64,000 nucleotides of DNA from Hamadaea sp. (GCF_013362815.1 NZ_JABFVK010000035.1:1-64000); one strand, 5' to 3'. Shown: positions 11,237 to 20,465, counted from the first letter of the stretch. A program made the numbers and translations. Notes: generated by a model not told the origin, from the sequence alone.

Positions 11237-11264
11237 TTCTTACCGCTTTCTTAGACACCCTTGA
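11237..11264. promoter_or_regulatory. Three 11-bp-phased direct repeats upstream of the response regulator
   Basis: TTCTTA at 11237-11242, TTCTTA at 11248-11253 and CCTTGA at 11259-11264 start exactly 11 bp apart. OmpR/PhoB-family dimers typically bind direct repeats with 11-bp phase. A matching cluster lies beyond the TnpB element at 12860-12898. Direct observation of the repeats; role inferred. Confidence 0.55.
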
Positions 11265-11320
11265 GGTTCCGGGCCGGTTCGCCGTCGATTGTCCGCATCG
11301 GTCGAGAGACGGAATCTTAC

Positions 11321-11436
11321 AGCCTGTTGAATAACCGGTTGGTTGATCCAACAGCGCCCTTCTCGGGCGTCCTTACCGCTGACCGGCACGTGCTGGGTTG
11401 GTCGGCGTTGGGGTTCCTGCGTCACCGGGACGGGTT
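11321..11436 (-). ncRNA. Candidate omega (guide) RNA region at the TnpB 3' end
   Basis: TnpB proteins use an RNA transcribed through the end of their gene into the right element end. The 116 non-coding bases downstream of this tnpB hold two hairpins: GCGCCC (11354-11359) with GGGCGT (11365-11370), and a TTGG / CCAA stem near 11340-11352. They end near TTCAAC. A guide would start just outside, towards decreasing coordinates. Position fits the family; structure and boundaries are inferred. Confidence 0.45.
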
Positions 11437-12813
11437 TCACCGGCGGGCTGACGCTCGCCGGTCAGAGCCGTCCCTCGGCAAGGCATTGATAACCGGGCCT
11501 CGTGCTTCGGGGTCCCGGGTCTGGGCGTCATGCTGCTCGCCCCAGACAGCGAGGTTCGCCGCGGCGTTCAGATCCCGATCCGCCACATGGCCACAGGCGG
11601 CGCAGGTGAACATCCGCTGCGCCAGCGGCAACACTGCAAGGATCGCGCTGCACCTCGAGCAGGTTTTGCTGGAGGCGAACCACCGACCTGCGGTGATCAC
11701 CTGCCCACCCGCCCACTGCTGCTTGTAGCCGATCATCCGCGCCAGCTCCGCCCAACCCGCATCGCTGATCGACCGGGCCAGCCGCCGATTCCGGACCATG
11801 CCCGCCGTGTTCAGGTCCTCCAACACCAGCCGGTCGTGGGTTTTGACCAGCCGATTAGCAACCTCATGCAACGCATGCGCGCGAACGTCTCTGATGCGCC
11901 GGTGACAACGGGCCAGCCGCGCCACCGCTCTACTGCGATTCTTCGACCCACACCGTGCCCGTGACACCCGCCGCGACAAACGCCGCAGCCGTGGCAGACC
12001 CGTGCGCAACGGCCGCGGCGGCTCCACCCGCAGGATCTCACGACCAGTACCGTCGGCCGCGACCACCAACGCGGTCAGCCCGCGATCGACACCGACCCAA
12101 CCCCGCTGGCCGTCCTCCCGTGCCGGGTGGCGGCGGGCGGGGTGCAGATCGGCGGCCTCGACGGTGACGCTGATCGTCCACCGGCCCGCGTGCCGCGACA
12201 CCGTGACGTACCGGATGGTGGCGCGGCCGTTGCGTAGCATGCGCCGCAGGCGGCGGGTGTCCTCCCGCACCCGCACGATCCCGATCTTCGGCAAGCAGAT
12301 AGTCCGCGGACCGGCAACCGGGTCGCCGACCTGGATCGCCGCCCGACCGGCGGTGGTCTTGTTGCGGATCCGGAACGAGCCCGTCGTGGCGGTTTTGCGT
12401 TTGAAGCGGGGAAACCCCACCCGAGCACCCCGGCGCTTGCCTTTGCGGGAGTCGGCGAACGCTGTCAAGGCCCGGCCACAGTCGACCGCAGCCTCCTCGA
12501 ACACCTGCTGACAGACTTCGCCCCGCCACCGCAAACCCGTACTGTGCATGGTCGCCTGCTCAGAGGAGTCCACCACCCACACACGACCCGCCGCCGACCG
12601 CTTCCACCCATTGAACGCATTGATCAGGTCAAACCCGGTCCACGGCACCTTCACCGAACCGTCAGCAGTCTTGCCCTTCGCATCCAATGCGTCCTTGACC
12701 ATCGCCAGACACTGGTTGAACGCAAACCGCGCCGCACCTGCATGGCGCCCCAACACCACCAGCTGCGATGGTGAAGCATCGGCGGTGAACCGGAACGCCG
12801 CGAACCTAGCCAC
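11437..12813 (-). CDS. tnpB: RNA-guided endonuclease TnpB (IS200/IS605-IS607 accessory protein)
   Basis: 458 aa, GTG start, apparently intact. N-terminal OrfB helix-turn-helix region about 1-130. The RuvC-like nuclease has Asp in GVDRGLTAL, Glu in VLEDLNTAGM, a zinc ribbon CSRC...CAACG and the final Asp in DRDLNAAANLA. All three catalytic acids and four zinc cysteines are present. It should cut DNA next to a target-adjacent motif under guidance of the RNA from its 3' end, helping retain the element. The C-terminal tail (about 30 aa, Arg-rich) extends past the zinc ribbon. Confidence 0.93.
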   Translation of the reverse strand: MARFAAFRFTADASPSQLVVLGRHAGAARFAFNQCLAMVKDALDAKGKTADGSVKVPWTGFDLINAFNGWKRSAAGRVWVVDSSEQATMHSTGLRWRGEVCQQVFEEAAVDCGRALTAFADSRKGKRRGARVGFPRFKRKTATTGSFRIRNKTTAGRAAIQVGDPVAGPRTICLPKIGIVRVREDTRRLRRMLRNGRATIRYVTVSRHAGRWTISVTVEAADLHPARRHPAREDGQRGWVGVDRGLTALVVAADGTGREILRVEPPRPLRTGLPRLRRLSRRVSRARCGSKNRSRAVARLARCHRRIRDVRAHALHEVANRLVKTHDRLVLEDLNTAGMVRNRRLARSISDAGWAELARMIGYKQQWAGGQVITAGRWFASSKTCSRCSAILAVLPLAQRMFTCAACGHVADRDLNAAANLAVWGEQHDAQTRDPEARGPVINALPRDGSDRRASARR

Positions 12814-12859
12814 GCCGTCAGTCTCCCAGCCACCTACGACAACGAGTTCTTCAACAGGC

Positions 12860-12898
12860 TCTTAGGGAACTCTTAGAAACGGTTCCAGATGCTCTTAA
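12860..12898. promoter_or_regulatory. 11-bp-phased TCTTAG repeats upstream of the VTC operon
   Basis: TCTTAG at 12860-12865, TCTTAG at 12871-12876 and TCTTAA at 12893-12898 start at offsets 0, 11 and 33 bp. The first copy touches the TnpB element end. They lie about 115-150 bp upstream of the VTC-domain gene. They resemble the cluster at 11237-11264 and are candidate sites for the adjacent OmpR-type regulator. Confidence 0.5.
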
Positions 12899-13012
12899 TG
12901 TCCGGCTCCAAGCTGATGCCGTTCACCTGACCACCACCGGTGATTCACCCGCCGTTTGCCGTACGGCCACCGGGCGGGTCTGATCCGGACCGGAAAGAGA
13001 TGGTACTGCGTC

Positions 13013-13969
13013 ATGCGACTGCGCCTTGGCCGCAAAAAGCCTCCCGACCAGGTCGAACCGCCGGCGATCGAAGATGGGTCGACCTCGGCGGACGACAACG
13101 ACCACGCTGGTCACGCGTTGCGCGCCCCGAGCGCGCTGCACGCCTTCAACCGTTACGAGATCAAGTACCTCGTGCCGAGCGTCAAGCTGCCGGAACTGCG
13201 GCGTGAACTGCAGGCCCGGCTCGATGACGACGACAACGGCGTCGGCGGGTCGTACGGGGTGTGGAGCGTCTACTACGACACCCGGCATCTGCGTTTCTAT
13301 TGGGAGAAGATCGAAGGTTTGCGGTTCCGGCGGAAATTGCGGATCCGTCACTACGGTGACCGGTCCACAGTCGGCGACGACACCACCGTTTACGTCGAGA
13401 TCAAGCAGCGCGTCAACCGGGTGACCCAGAAACGGCGCATCGCCCTGCCGTACGGGCAGGCCCGGGAACTGTGCGATCTCCGGCGGCAGATCGACCACCT
13501 GCCTGCCCAGGCCGGCTTCGTCAACGAAGTCCTGGGCCTGGTCTCCGGATTCGATCTGCGGCCGACCGCCACCACCGGTTATCAGCGGGAGGCGTACGTC
13601 GGGCGCGACGCCGACCTCGGCCTGCGAGTGACCCTCGACCACCGCGTACGCGGCCGGGACCGGGACTTCGACCTGGCCGCCGACAGCGAGAACCGGCTGA
13701 TCATTCCGGCGTCGTTGTCGGTGCTGGAGTTCAAGGCGAACGACCGCGTCCCGTATTGGCTGACCGATTTGGCCGCAGCGCTGGACCTGTCGATCGTCCG
13801 CGTCTCGAAGTACTGCCAGAGCATCGAGGCATTCGGCCAGGCGCCCCGCTCGATCTTCCACATCCCCGACGACCCCGCCATCCCCGACGCTGCCGTCGAC
13901 CCCGACGACGCAGCTATCTCCGACGACCCCGCCGTGGCGAGCGCTGCGGCCGCAACCGTGAAGGCATGA
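13013..13969 (+). CDS. VTC-domain (polyphosphate polymerase-like) protein
   Basis: 318 aa from the ATG at 13013 (GGAAAGAGA upstream); an in-frame upstream ATG at 12956 has no ribosome site. The domain, about 45-270, shows the triphosphate-tunnel pattern of paired basic and acidic strands: FNRYEIKYLV, SVYYDT, FRRKLRIRHYG, VYVEIKQR, TQKRRI, LEFKAN. Eukaryotic VTC domains make polyphosphate from ATP; bacterial members sit with DUF4956 and CotH as here. A Pro/Asp/Ala-rich tail (about 280-318) follows. No membrane helix of its own. It overlaps the next gene by ATGA. Confidence 0.88.
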   Translation: MRLRLGRKKPPDQVEPPAIEDGSTSADDNDHAGHALRAPSALHAFNRYEIKYLVPSVKLPELRRELQARLDDDDNGVGGSYGVWSVYYDTRHLRFYWEKIEGLRFRRKLRIRHYGDRSTVGDDTTVYVEIKQRVNRVTQKRRIALPYGQARELCDLRRQIDHLPAQAGFVNEVLGLVSGFDLRPTATTGYQREAYVGRDADLGLRVTLDHRVRGRDRDFDLAADSENRLIIPASLSVLEFKANDRVPYWLTDLAAALDLSIVRVSKYCQSIEAFGQAPRSIFHIPDDPAIPDAAVDPDDAAISDDPAVASAAAATVKA

Positions 13970-14649
13970 CCGTGAACTTCGAACTGCAAGACCTCACCGG
14001 CACGTTCAGTGTCACCGACATCGTCGTCGCCCTGATCCTGTCGTTCGTGCTCAGCGCGATCATCGGCTGGGTCTACCGGGCGACGCACCGCAATGTGTCC
14101 TACAGCCAGTCGTTCGTGCAGACCCTGGTCATCCTGGGCATGCTCATCTCGTTGATCATGCTCGTCGTCGGCTCGAACATCGCCCGAGCGTTCGCCCTCG
14201 TCGGAGCGCTGTCGGTGGTCCGGTTCCGCAACGCGATCAAGGAGACCCGCGACGTGGGGTTCATCTTCCTCGTCATGGGCGTCGGCATGGCGACCGGTAC
14301 GCGGTTCTACGTGTTGGCGATGGTCGCGACGGCGGCCATCTGCTTGGTGATCATAGTCATGCACCGGTTCAGCTGGTTCCGGCTGTCGGTCCAGCGTCAG
14401 GTCGTCAAGGTGCAGGTGCCGCCCGAGGGCGACTACACCGCCGCCATCCAGGATGTGCTGATCCGGCATACCACGGAGTTCGAACTGGTCAGCATGGAGT
14501 CCATCCGGGGCGGCGCGCTCACCGAGTTGATGTACACGGTGCGGCTCAAGAAGGGTGGGGAGCCGAGTGACCTGATCGTCGCGCTCGGCCAGGTCACCTC
14601 CGGGCAACGGGTCACCGTGCTGACCGGGTACGACCAGACGGACCTGTGA
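13966..14649 (+). CDS. DUF4956 membrane protein
   Basis: 227 aa. Four membrane helices lie between about 18 and 140 (VTDIVVALILSFVLSAIIG; VQTLVILGMLISLIML; VGFIFLVMGVGMATG; VLAMVATAAICLVIIVM), with the conserved GALSVVRFRNAIKETRD loop between the second and third. The C-terminal 90 residues are soluble, with an ACT-like or ferredoxin-like look. Function unknown in the family. The start overlaps the VTC gene and the stop overlaps the CotH gene, so the three products are probably made together and may form one membrane complex. Confidence 0.9.
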   Translation: MTVNFELQDLTGTFSVTDIVVALILSFVLSAIIGWVYRATHRNVSYSQSFVQTLVILGMLISLIMLVVGSNIARAFALVGALSVVRFRNAIKETRDVGFIFLVMGVGMATGTRFYVLAMVATAAICLVIIVMHRFSWFRLSVQRQVVKVQVPPEGDYTAAIQDVLIRHTTEFELVSMESIRGGALTELMYTVRLKKGGEPSDLIVALGQVTSGQRVTVLTGYDQTDL

Positions 14650-16331
14650 TGGCCGACGAAAGCCTTACGGCCGACGAAGGTGTTGTGGCCGGCGAATCTG
14701 TCACGGCCGGTGCGCGAGCGCCGGCCCCTCGCCTCAAGCACCGTATCCCGGTGCGGGTACGCCACTACTGGAAGCTGCTCGCCGTCTGCGGGCTCAGCCT
14801 GGTGGCGCTGGTCGTGCTCGCGGGCAACGTCGAGATCCGGCCTATCGTCACCAGCGGCGGCGCCGGCAAGTCCGACGACGTCGTGGAGAACGTCGCAGGC
14901 ACCGTGGACCTGTTCGACGCGACCATCGCTCACACCATCACGCTCAGCTATGGCGAGGCCGAGTACCAGCGGATGATGGACGAGTTCATCGCGACGGGGG
15001 AGAAGGAGTACCTGCGCGCCGACCTCACCATCGACGGCACCGTCGTGGAGGACGTCGGCATCCGCCTCAAGGGCAACTCGACGCTGTCCGGTCTGACGCA
15101 CAAGGGCAAGACACGATCGTTGTTCGGCGAGGACAACGGCGGTGGACCGGGCGGGGGCCGCCCCGGTGGCGGCTTCCCGGGCGGCGGGCAGATCCCCGGA
15201 GGTGGCCAGATGCCGGGTGATGGGCAGATGCCGGGCGGTGGCCAGATGCCTGGCGGCGGGCAGATGGCGGACGGCCTTCCCGGCGGCGGTATGGGCACGG
15301 TCTCGCTCGACAGCAGCCGTCCCGAAGAACTTCCCTGGCTCATCAGCTTCGACGAGTTCGCCGACGGCCGCCGCTATCAGGGCCATCGGCAAGTCGCCCT
15401 GCGAATCTCGGGCATGGGCGGCGGCAGCACGGTCCTCAACGAAGCCGTGTCACTCGCCCTCATCGGCAAGACCAGCGAACCCGCTCAGCAGTACGCGTAC
15501 TCCGGGCTCCGGGTCAACGGGCGACCGGTCAGAACCAGGCTGCTCGTCGAGACGCCGGACGCCGGGTTCGCCGAGAGCCTTGGCGATGGAGTGCTGTACA
15601 AGACGTTGAGCACCGGGCAGTTCACCTACCAAGGCGAGGACCAGACCGACTACACCGAGGACTTCAAGCAGATCAACAACAAGGGCAGCTACGATCTGCA
15701 ACCGGTCATCGACCTTGTGAAATGGGTCGAGCAGTCGTCCGACGCCGACTTCGCAGCGCACCTCGCCGACCATGTCGACGTCACCGCGTTCGCCAAGTAC
15801 CTGGCCCTGCAGAACCTGCTGCTCAACTTCGACGACATGGCCGGGCCCGGTCGCAACCTGTATCTCTGGTACGACCTGAGCACCAAGAAGTTCCGGATCG
15901 TCGGCTGGGACTACAACCTGACCTTCAGCGGTAGCGCCACTCAGGGCCCGCACGACTCCACCTCCATGGGTGGCCGGTTCGGCGGCGGCATGCAACTGCC
16001 GGATGGCGTCAAGCTCCCCGAGGGATTCACTCCGCCGCAGCAGGCCGGGGGCGATCCCGGCGGCGGCTTCAGCATGGGCGGCAACAAGCTCAAGGAACGG
16101 TTCCTCGCCGCCGACGCCTTCAAACAGATCTACGACGACGCGTACCGCGAGCTGTATCGGAATTTGTTCGGCAACGGCGCCGCAGAACAGGCGCTTAACA
16201 CGATCACCACCACCCTGTCGAAGGTGGACGGATACGACGCCGCCGCGGTGAAGTCCGACGCCGACAAACTGCGCTCGACCATCCAGCAGCGTACGACCGC
16301 ACTGGCCAAGGACGCCGTCGTCACCGGCTGA
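14649..16331 (+). CDS. CotH-family secreted/membrane protein kinase-like protein
   Basis: 560 aa, ATG overlapping the upstream stop (TGATG). Residues about 45-62 are a membrane anchor, and the rest is outside. CotH kinase motifs are visible: LKGNST, a region ending QNLLLNFDD, YLWYDLSTKKFRIVGWDYN (metal-binding Asp). CotH proteins are atypical kinases that phosphorylate secreted proteins, first known from Bacillus spore coats. Two Gly-rich inserts are unusual: a GGGQMP-type tandem repeat at about 160-215 and a Gly/Met-rich stretch at about 438-480. Last gene of the VTC/DUF4956/CotH operon. Confidence 0.88.
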   Translation: MADESLTADEGVVAGESVTAGARAPAPRLKHRIPVRVRHYWKLLAVCGLSLVALVVLAGNVEIRPIVTSGGAGKSDDVVENVAGTVDLFDATIAHTITLSYGEAEYQRMMDEFIATGEKEYLRADLTIDGTVVEDVGIRLKGNSTLSGLTHKGKTRSLFGEDNGGGPGGGRPGGGFPGGGQIPGGGQMPGDGQMPGGGQMPGGGQMADGLPGGGMGTVSLDSSRPEELPWLISFDEFADGRRYQGHRQVALRISGMGGGSTVLNEAVSLALIGKTSEPAQQYAYSGLRVNGRPVRTRLLVETPDAGFAESLGDGVLYKTLSTGQFTYQGEDQTDYTEDFKQINNKGSYDLQPVIDLVKWVEQSSDADFAAHLADHVDVTAFAKYLALQNLLLNFDDMAGPGRNLYLWYDLSTKKFRIVGWDYNLTFSGSATQGPHDSTSMGGRFGGGMQLPDGVKLPEGFTPPQQAGGDPGGGFSMGGNKLKERFLAADAFKQIYDDAYRELYRNLFGNGAAEQALNTITTTLSKVDGYDAAAVKSDADKLRSTIQQRTTALAKDAVVTG

Positions 16332-16456
16332 TCCTGGCCGCGGGCCCGGACACCGCCTCCTCATCTGGTGTCCGGGCCCGCGATACGCGCCATGATCACT
16401 TTGACGTCGGAGAACGCGACGGGGCGGCGCTCGTGGCGTCGAATACAAGCGTGGCT

Positions 16457-17623
16457 TCAGCGTTGCAGCGTCAGCAGACCGGGCCGATAGGGCAGCAGGC
16501 CGTAGTCGATACCGTCGGAGTTCGGGTTCCGGCCCTGGTACAGCAGTTGAAGGTGGCAGGCGTCGATGGTCATGGTCTGGTCGGCGTTAGCCCGGACCAG
16601 GTCGCCGTGGCTGATGTCGTTGGTCCAGGTGGCGCCGCTGTTGGCCTTGCCGGCGAAGGGGTTGCTCTCGGTGGCGGCCTGTGGTGTCCACGATCCGCCC
16701 AGGCTGGTGGCGGTGAACGAGCGGAAGTAGCGCCCGTGGGTTCCCATCGCCTCGACGATCATGAGGTACTGCTGCCGGCCCTGGACCCGGTAAACCTGAG
16801 GCGCTTCGAACAGGTTGCTTCTCGTATCGCTCATGATCGTGGTGTAGGTGGCGCCGAAGGTACCCGGGAAGTTGCCGATGGGCATGCCGGCGCGGTAGAT
16901 CTTGCCGTTGTCCCCGGCGAAGAACAGGTACATTTTCGACGAATCGCCGATGATCGTCTGGTCGATCGGGCCGGAGTCGGAGCCGGCGATGGTTCCGGAA
17001 AACAGCGGCTGTGGCGACGACCATCCGTTCGGATTGGTGGGATCGCTGGAAGTCCGGTAGGAGAAGGCCTTCGCACCCCACTGGTAGGTGAGTACCCAGA
17101 TCTTCTTCGGGGCGAAGTAGAACAAGGTGGGTGCGACCGTGCCGTACGGCACGGCTTTCTGGCTGGCTGAGCCCATATTGGACCAGCTGGTGAATGGACT
17201 GAAGGCCATCGAGCTCCAGGCGCTACCGCCGTCGTGGGTCGTGGCGTAGACGAGATGCTTTCCGTTGTAAGGCACGGTCGTGAAGTCTTTGAGGGATACC
17301 CAACCTGACTTCGGGGTCGCCAGCGGACCCGTCGATGTCCACCGGTACCGCGACGGAAGTGCGCACGTGACTGCATTCGATTTGGCCGGAACGCCGCCGG
17401 AGGGTTGGTGCGTGGGGACGCTCGACGGCGACGCGCTGGTGGCCGCCGAGGGTGACGACGGCGTGGGGCTCGCGGCGGCCACGTCTGGCGGCTGCGCACT
17501 TCGGGTTACGTCGGCCTGCTCCGCCGGCCCGGCAGCGCAACCGGCGGCGGCCCAGAACATGGCTGCTACGACGGCGATTGCAAATCCAGACCGCCGGCGA
17601 AGGCGCAGCTGCGACGGCGACAT
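16457..17623 (-). CDS. GH62 alpha-L-arabinofuranosidase, lipoprotein
   Basis: 388 aa. A lipobox (AAGC at about 26-29) replaces a free signal peptide, so the enzyme should be tethered to the outer face of the membrane. A Ser/Pro/Thr linker runs to about 75. The GH62 five-bladed propeller follows: [29 protein letters not shown] (catalytic Asp), [16 protein letters not shown] (catalytic Glu), [10 protein letters not shown]62 enzymes remove single arabinose side chains from xylan. It lies next to a GH11 xylanase on the same strand, a natural pair for arabinoxylan. The start has no strong ribosome site. Confidence 0.93.
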   Translation of the reverse strand: MSPSQLRLRRRSGFAIAVVAAMFWAAAGCAAGPAEQADVTRSAQPPDVAAASPTPSSPSAATSASPSSVPTHQPSGGVPAKSNAVTCALPSRYRWTSTGPLATPKSGWVSLKDFTTVPYNGKHLVYATTHDGGSAWSSMAFSPFTSWSNMGSASQKAVPYGTVAPTLFYFAPKKIWVLTYQWGAKAFSYRTSSDPTNPNGWSSPQPLFSGTIAGSDSGPIDQTIIGDSSKMYLFFAGDNGKIYRAGMPIGNFPGTFGATYTTIMSDTRSNLFEAPQVYRVQGRQQYLMIVEAMGTHGRYFRSFTATSLGGSWTPQAATESNPFAGKANSGATWTNDISHGDLVRANADQTMTIDACHLQLLYQGRNPNSDGIDYGLLPYRPGLLTLQR

Positions 17624-17672
17624 AGGGGCGTCTCCTAGGGTTCGATCAAGGGGGTTGCGTGGACGGATGGGG

Positions 17673-18686
17673 CTAGCGCCGATGCGACTCGAAGCTCGCC
17701 CGGCGTCTCGCCGCCGATCGGCGACGCCTCATCAGCGTCCCGGTGATAGCGCCGGCGGCCAGGAGTGCCGCGGTGCCGACAAGCCACACGGCGCCATGAC
17801 CGCCGAGGGATGCCCGCTCGGGGGAGTGTGCGTCAGCCACGGCTGGAATCGACGACGTTGACGGCGAGAGCAGGTCCGTCGATGGCGACGGTGAGCCAGA
17901 CGCCGCTCGAGCGGAGGCCGACCTTCGCGGCGTCGGTGTGGCCACGGGCGACGGCGAGGCGGTGGCCGGGCGGGGGCTCTGCGGTGCCGCTGAGCCGCCG
18001 ACCGTGATGGTGGAGTTTCCGCTGCTGTGGTACCCCTCGGTGGCCAGGATCATGTAGTTGAAGCGGCCCAGTTTCAGTCCGTAGCGCGCCCAGGCGTCGA
18101 AGTGGTTGCCGGTCGTTATTGTGCCGCCGGTCTTCTTCGACCTGCGAACGCTCCAGTACTGCGGGAACGTAGCGGTGCCGACAATGGATGGGGCGTCGTA
18201 TCGCATCGTCTGGTAGACGTCGTAGGTTCCGCCGTCGCTGGTGACAGTGCCTTTGAAGGTTCCCGTCGGCCGGTAGGTGCCCCAGTTGTCGACGATGTAG
18301 TACTCGACGAGGGGGTCGGTCGTCCATCCGTAAAGGGTGAGGTACGCGTTGCCGGAGGGATTGAAGCTGCCGGAGTAGCGCACGCTTTTGCGGCCCCCGG
18401 TGCTCCAGCCTTTACCGGCGACGAAGTTGCCGACATCGCTCCATGAAGTGCGGTAGTTGCCATCGGGGCCGAGTGTCATCGAGACGGAACCGGCGCGGTC
18501 GGACCAGAACGAGTAGTGGTATCCATCGTCGGTGCCGGCCTGGTAGCCGGTCTGACGGGAGGTGATGGTCGTGTCGGCGTAGGCGGCGCCAGGCAGAATG
18601 ATCACTGCCGTGAGCACCGCCGCGAAGCAAGCGCTGCGGCGGAGTAGCCAGGCGCGGCTCTTCGGATGGACAGGTGAGTTGGTCAT
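17673..18686 (-). CDS. GH11 endo-1,4-beta-xylanase with C-terminal membrane anchor
   Basis: 337 aa from the ATG at 18686, 14 bases after the upstream stop; a signal peptide (about 1-40) then starts correctly. The GH11 jelly roll is complete (about 42-245): nucleophile Glu in [11 protein letters not shown] and acid/base Glu in [10 protein letters not shown] Ser/Pro/Ala linker of about 60 residues follows, then a hydrophobic helix ([20 protein letters not shown]) and an Arg-rich tail [10 protein letters not shown]. No LPXTG is seen, so it should be held by the helix itself rather than by sortase. It is downstream of the sigma-fusion gene and may share its transcript. Confidence 0.93.
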   Translation of the reverse strand: MTNSPVHPKSRAWLLRRSACFAAVLTAVIILPGAAYADTTITSRQTGYQAGTDDGYHYSFWSDRAGSVSMTLGPDGNYRTSWSDVGNFVAGKGWSTGGRKSVRYSGSFNPSGNAYLTLYGWTTDPLVEYYIVDNWGTYRPTGTFKGTVTSDGGTYDVYQTMRYDAPSIVGTATFPQYWSVRRSKKTGGTITTGNHFDAWARYGLKLGRFNYMILATEGYHSSGNSTITVGGSAAPQSPRPATASPSPVATPTPRRSASARAASGSPSPSTDLLSPSTSSIPAVADAHSPERASLGGHGAVWLVGTAALLAAGAITGTLMRRRRSAARRRASFESHRR

Positions 18687-18700
18687 CACGTTCCACGTTG

Positions 18701-20464
18701 TCAGGGTTGCTGGAAGTTGCGAGTGGTCCATATCCGCTGGGACAGGTACTCCTTGACCCGTTTGACGTATTGCTCCGCAGCGTCGGTGTGCCACCGACCG
18801 GCGAACCACACGCCCAAACAGCCCCACGCGTCACCGGCCTTGTACTGCGAACCCCTGTCGACAGTGTTGAGCCAGGTCATCTTGCCCTCGTAGCAGGACC
18901 GCCAGACCGCGTACGCGTAGTCGGCGTTCATGGCCGTGGACTTTTCAACGCCCGGGAACGCCTGCATGTTGTACGGATACCGGACCTGCATAATGCCGTA
19001 GCTCTCAGGGCATTTGCCGGGGGCGCCGTCCTCCCCGAGCCCGTGCCCGGCTGGACAGCGCGACGCGTCGGTGCCGTAGTCGCCCTTGTTGTCCATGTGC
19101 CACCAGCTTTCGATGGCGGCCTGTGCCTTGACCATGTCTTCGTCGATGCCCCACTTGCAGGCAGCCCAGCGCAGGATCTGCTCGGTGGTACCGGTGAACT
19201 TGCCGTCGACGCGGGTTAGCGGCGCAGTCGCGCCCGGCACGGTGTGCCCGGTGGTCCGGTTGGCAGTGGCGTTGACCGCCTTGTTCTCGCGGATCGGTTT
19301 TGCGCGGACGGCGGTGGCGCACTGCGCGCCCGATGGCAGCTTTGCGCCGGGCGGCAGCAATCCGAACCGGGACACGCTGGGTTTAGGGCTGGCGTCCGAC
19401 GGCGATGGTGACGTAGACATGCTCGCGGTGACAGCCGGTTGCATCGACTCCGTACCGGCAGCGGCTGTGGGCTCTTTAGGCGACGGCTCGTCGAACGCGC
19501 CCCAACCGTTGGCAGCGACGACACCGATGCCGAGCACCACGACGGCAGCCGCGGCCGCGATCGCCGGTTTCGCCGACAGCACTGATCCGGCCTTGGCAAA
19601 CCAGCCACCTGAATTTCCGCTACCGGCGTGCGCGCGCCCGCCGACGCTTGCTCGCAGCTCCGGCAGGGCGAGCCCGACCGGCAGGGGGACCAGAGCCAGT
19701 CCGACAAGCAGGCGGTCGGCCGGCACAAGATCGCTCCAGCGGTAAGCACACCTGTCGCACTCGCGCGTGTGGCGGGCGAATCGCTTGCGCCACAAGGGCG
19801 AAGGCAGGCCGTTCCAGTCGCGGGCCAGCGAGGCGAGCTGGGCGCAGCGCGGTGAGGCCCGCAGCGCCCGCACGATCACGCGGGCCGCGTCCAACTGTTC
19901 CCTCATCCGCCGAACCCGGTCGGCCACTTGTTGCGACGTCAGCTCCAGCGCATCCGCCAGCTCCGAGCGGGTCAGCTCACCGGCGGCTTCAAGCCACCAC
20001 AGCGACAGCAGATTACGGTCGCCCTCGTCCAGCCACCGGGTCGCCTCGGCTACCTCCAGCCGTTGCCCCTGCAAGCCGAGTTTGGCGATGGTCAGGTCCA
20101 CGAAGTCGGCCGCGGGATCGGCGAGGTCTGGGTCCAGCTCGGTGGGCGACGCCAAGCGGTTACCGGTCCGCCATCGCCCGCGTACCTGCTGGATCGCGAT
20201 CGCGACCAGCCACGGCCGGAACCGTTCCGGGTCGCGTAGGCCCGGCAGCCCACGAACGGCATGCAGCATGGTCTCCTGCACGACGTCGTCGACGTCGGCG
20301 TGCCCGTCCATCGAGCGGCCGACGATGTTGTACACCAGCGGCAGGCATGACGCCACGAGCCCGTCCAGCGCCGCCTGGTTTCCGCGCATCGCCGCGGTCA
20401 CCGTCGCCGGATCGAATCTCACGTCTTGGTACACCTGGCTCGACCTTTCACCTGCCGTCGGCAT
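18701..20464 (-). CDS. ECF sigma factor fused to zinc-finger, membrane helix and transglycosylase-like domain
   Basis: 587 aa from the ATG at 20464; a GTG at 20434 with AAAGG upstream is an alternative. Order: sigma region 2 about 30-100 ([29 protein letters not shown]), sigma region 4 about 148-200 ([20 protein letters not shown]), an anti-sigma-like zinc motif His232-x3-Cys236-x2-Cys239, one membrane helix about 300-319, a Ser/Pro linker to about 370, and an exported lysozyme/SLT-like domain about 425-575 with Glu452 in AAIESWW and SYGIMQV. The N-terminus should be cytoplasmic and the enzyme domain outside. One polypeptide thus joins transcription factor, inhibitor-like element and envelope enzyme. 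An 81-bp block at its start recurs before the divergent lipoprotein. Confidence 0.9.
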   Translation of the reverse strand: MPTAGERSSQVYQDVRFDPATVTAAMRGNQAALDGLVASCLPLVYNIVGRSMDGHADVDDVVQETMLHAVRGLPGLRDPERFRPWLVAIAIQQVRGRWRTGNRLASPTELDPDLADPAADFVDLTIAKLGLQGQRLEVAEATRWLDEGDRNLLSLWWLEAAGELTRSELADALELTSQQVADRVRRMREQLDAARVIVRALRASPRCAQLASLARDWNGLPSPLWRKRFARHTRECDRCAYRWSDLVPADRLLVGLALVPLPVGLALPELRASVGGRAHAGSGNSGGWFAKAGSVLSAKPAIAAAAAVVVLGIGVVAANGWGAFDEPSPKEPTAAAGTESMQPAVTASMSTSPSPSDASPKPSVSRFGLLPPGAKLPSGAQCATAVRAKPIRENKAVNATANRTTGHTVPGATAPLTRVDGKFTGTTEQILRWAACKWGIDEDMVKAQAAIESWWHMDNKGDYGTDASRCPAGHGLGEDGAPGKCPESYGIMQVRYPYNMQAFPGVEKSTAMNADYAYAVWRSCYEGKMTWLNTVDRGSQYKAGDAWGCLGVWFAGRWHTDAAEQYVKRVKEYLSQRIWTTRNFQQP

Positions 20465-20465
20465 A

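Larger units (their letters stand above)
11321..12860 (-). mobile_element. TnpB transposon-like element with 11-bp inverted ends
   Basis: An 11-bp perfect inverted repeat, AGCCTGTTGAA at 11321-11331 and TTCAACAGGCT at 12850-12860, brackets one TnpB gene. TCTTA occurs at both outer edges (11315-11319 and 12860-12864), a possible short target repeat. No TnpA transposase lies inside, so mobilisation would need one in trans. IS200/IS605 and IS607 elements normally lack terminal inverted repeats, so the ends are noteworthy. An alternative reading is that the true left end follows a TTGAA target motif and the repeats are part of the end structure. Confidence 0.6.
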
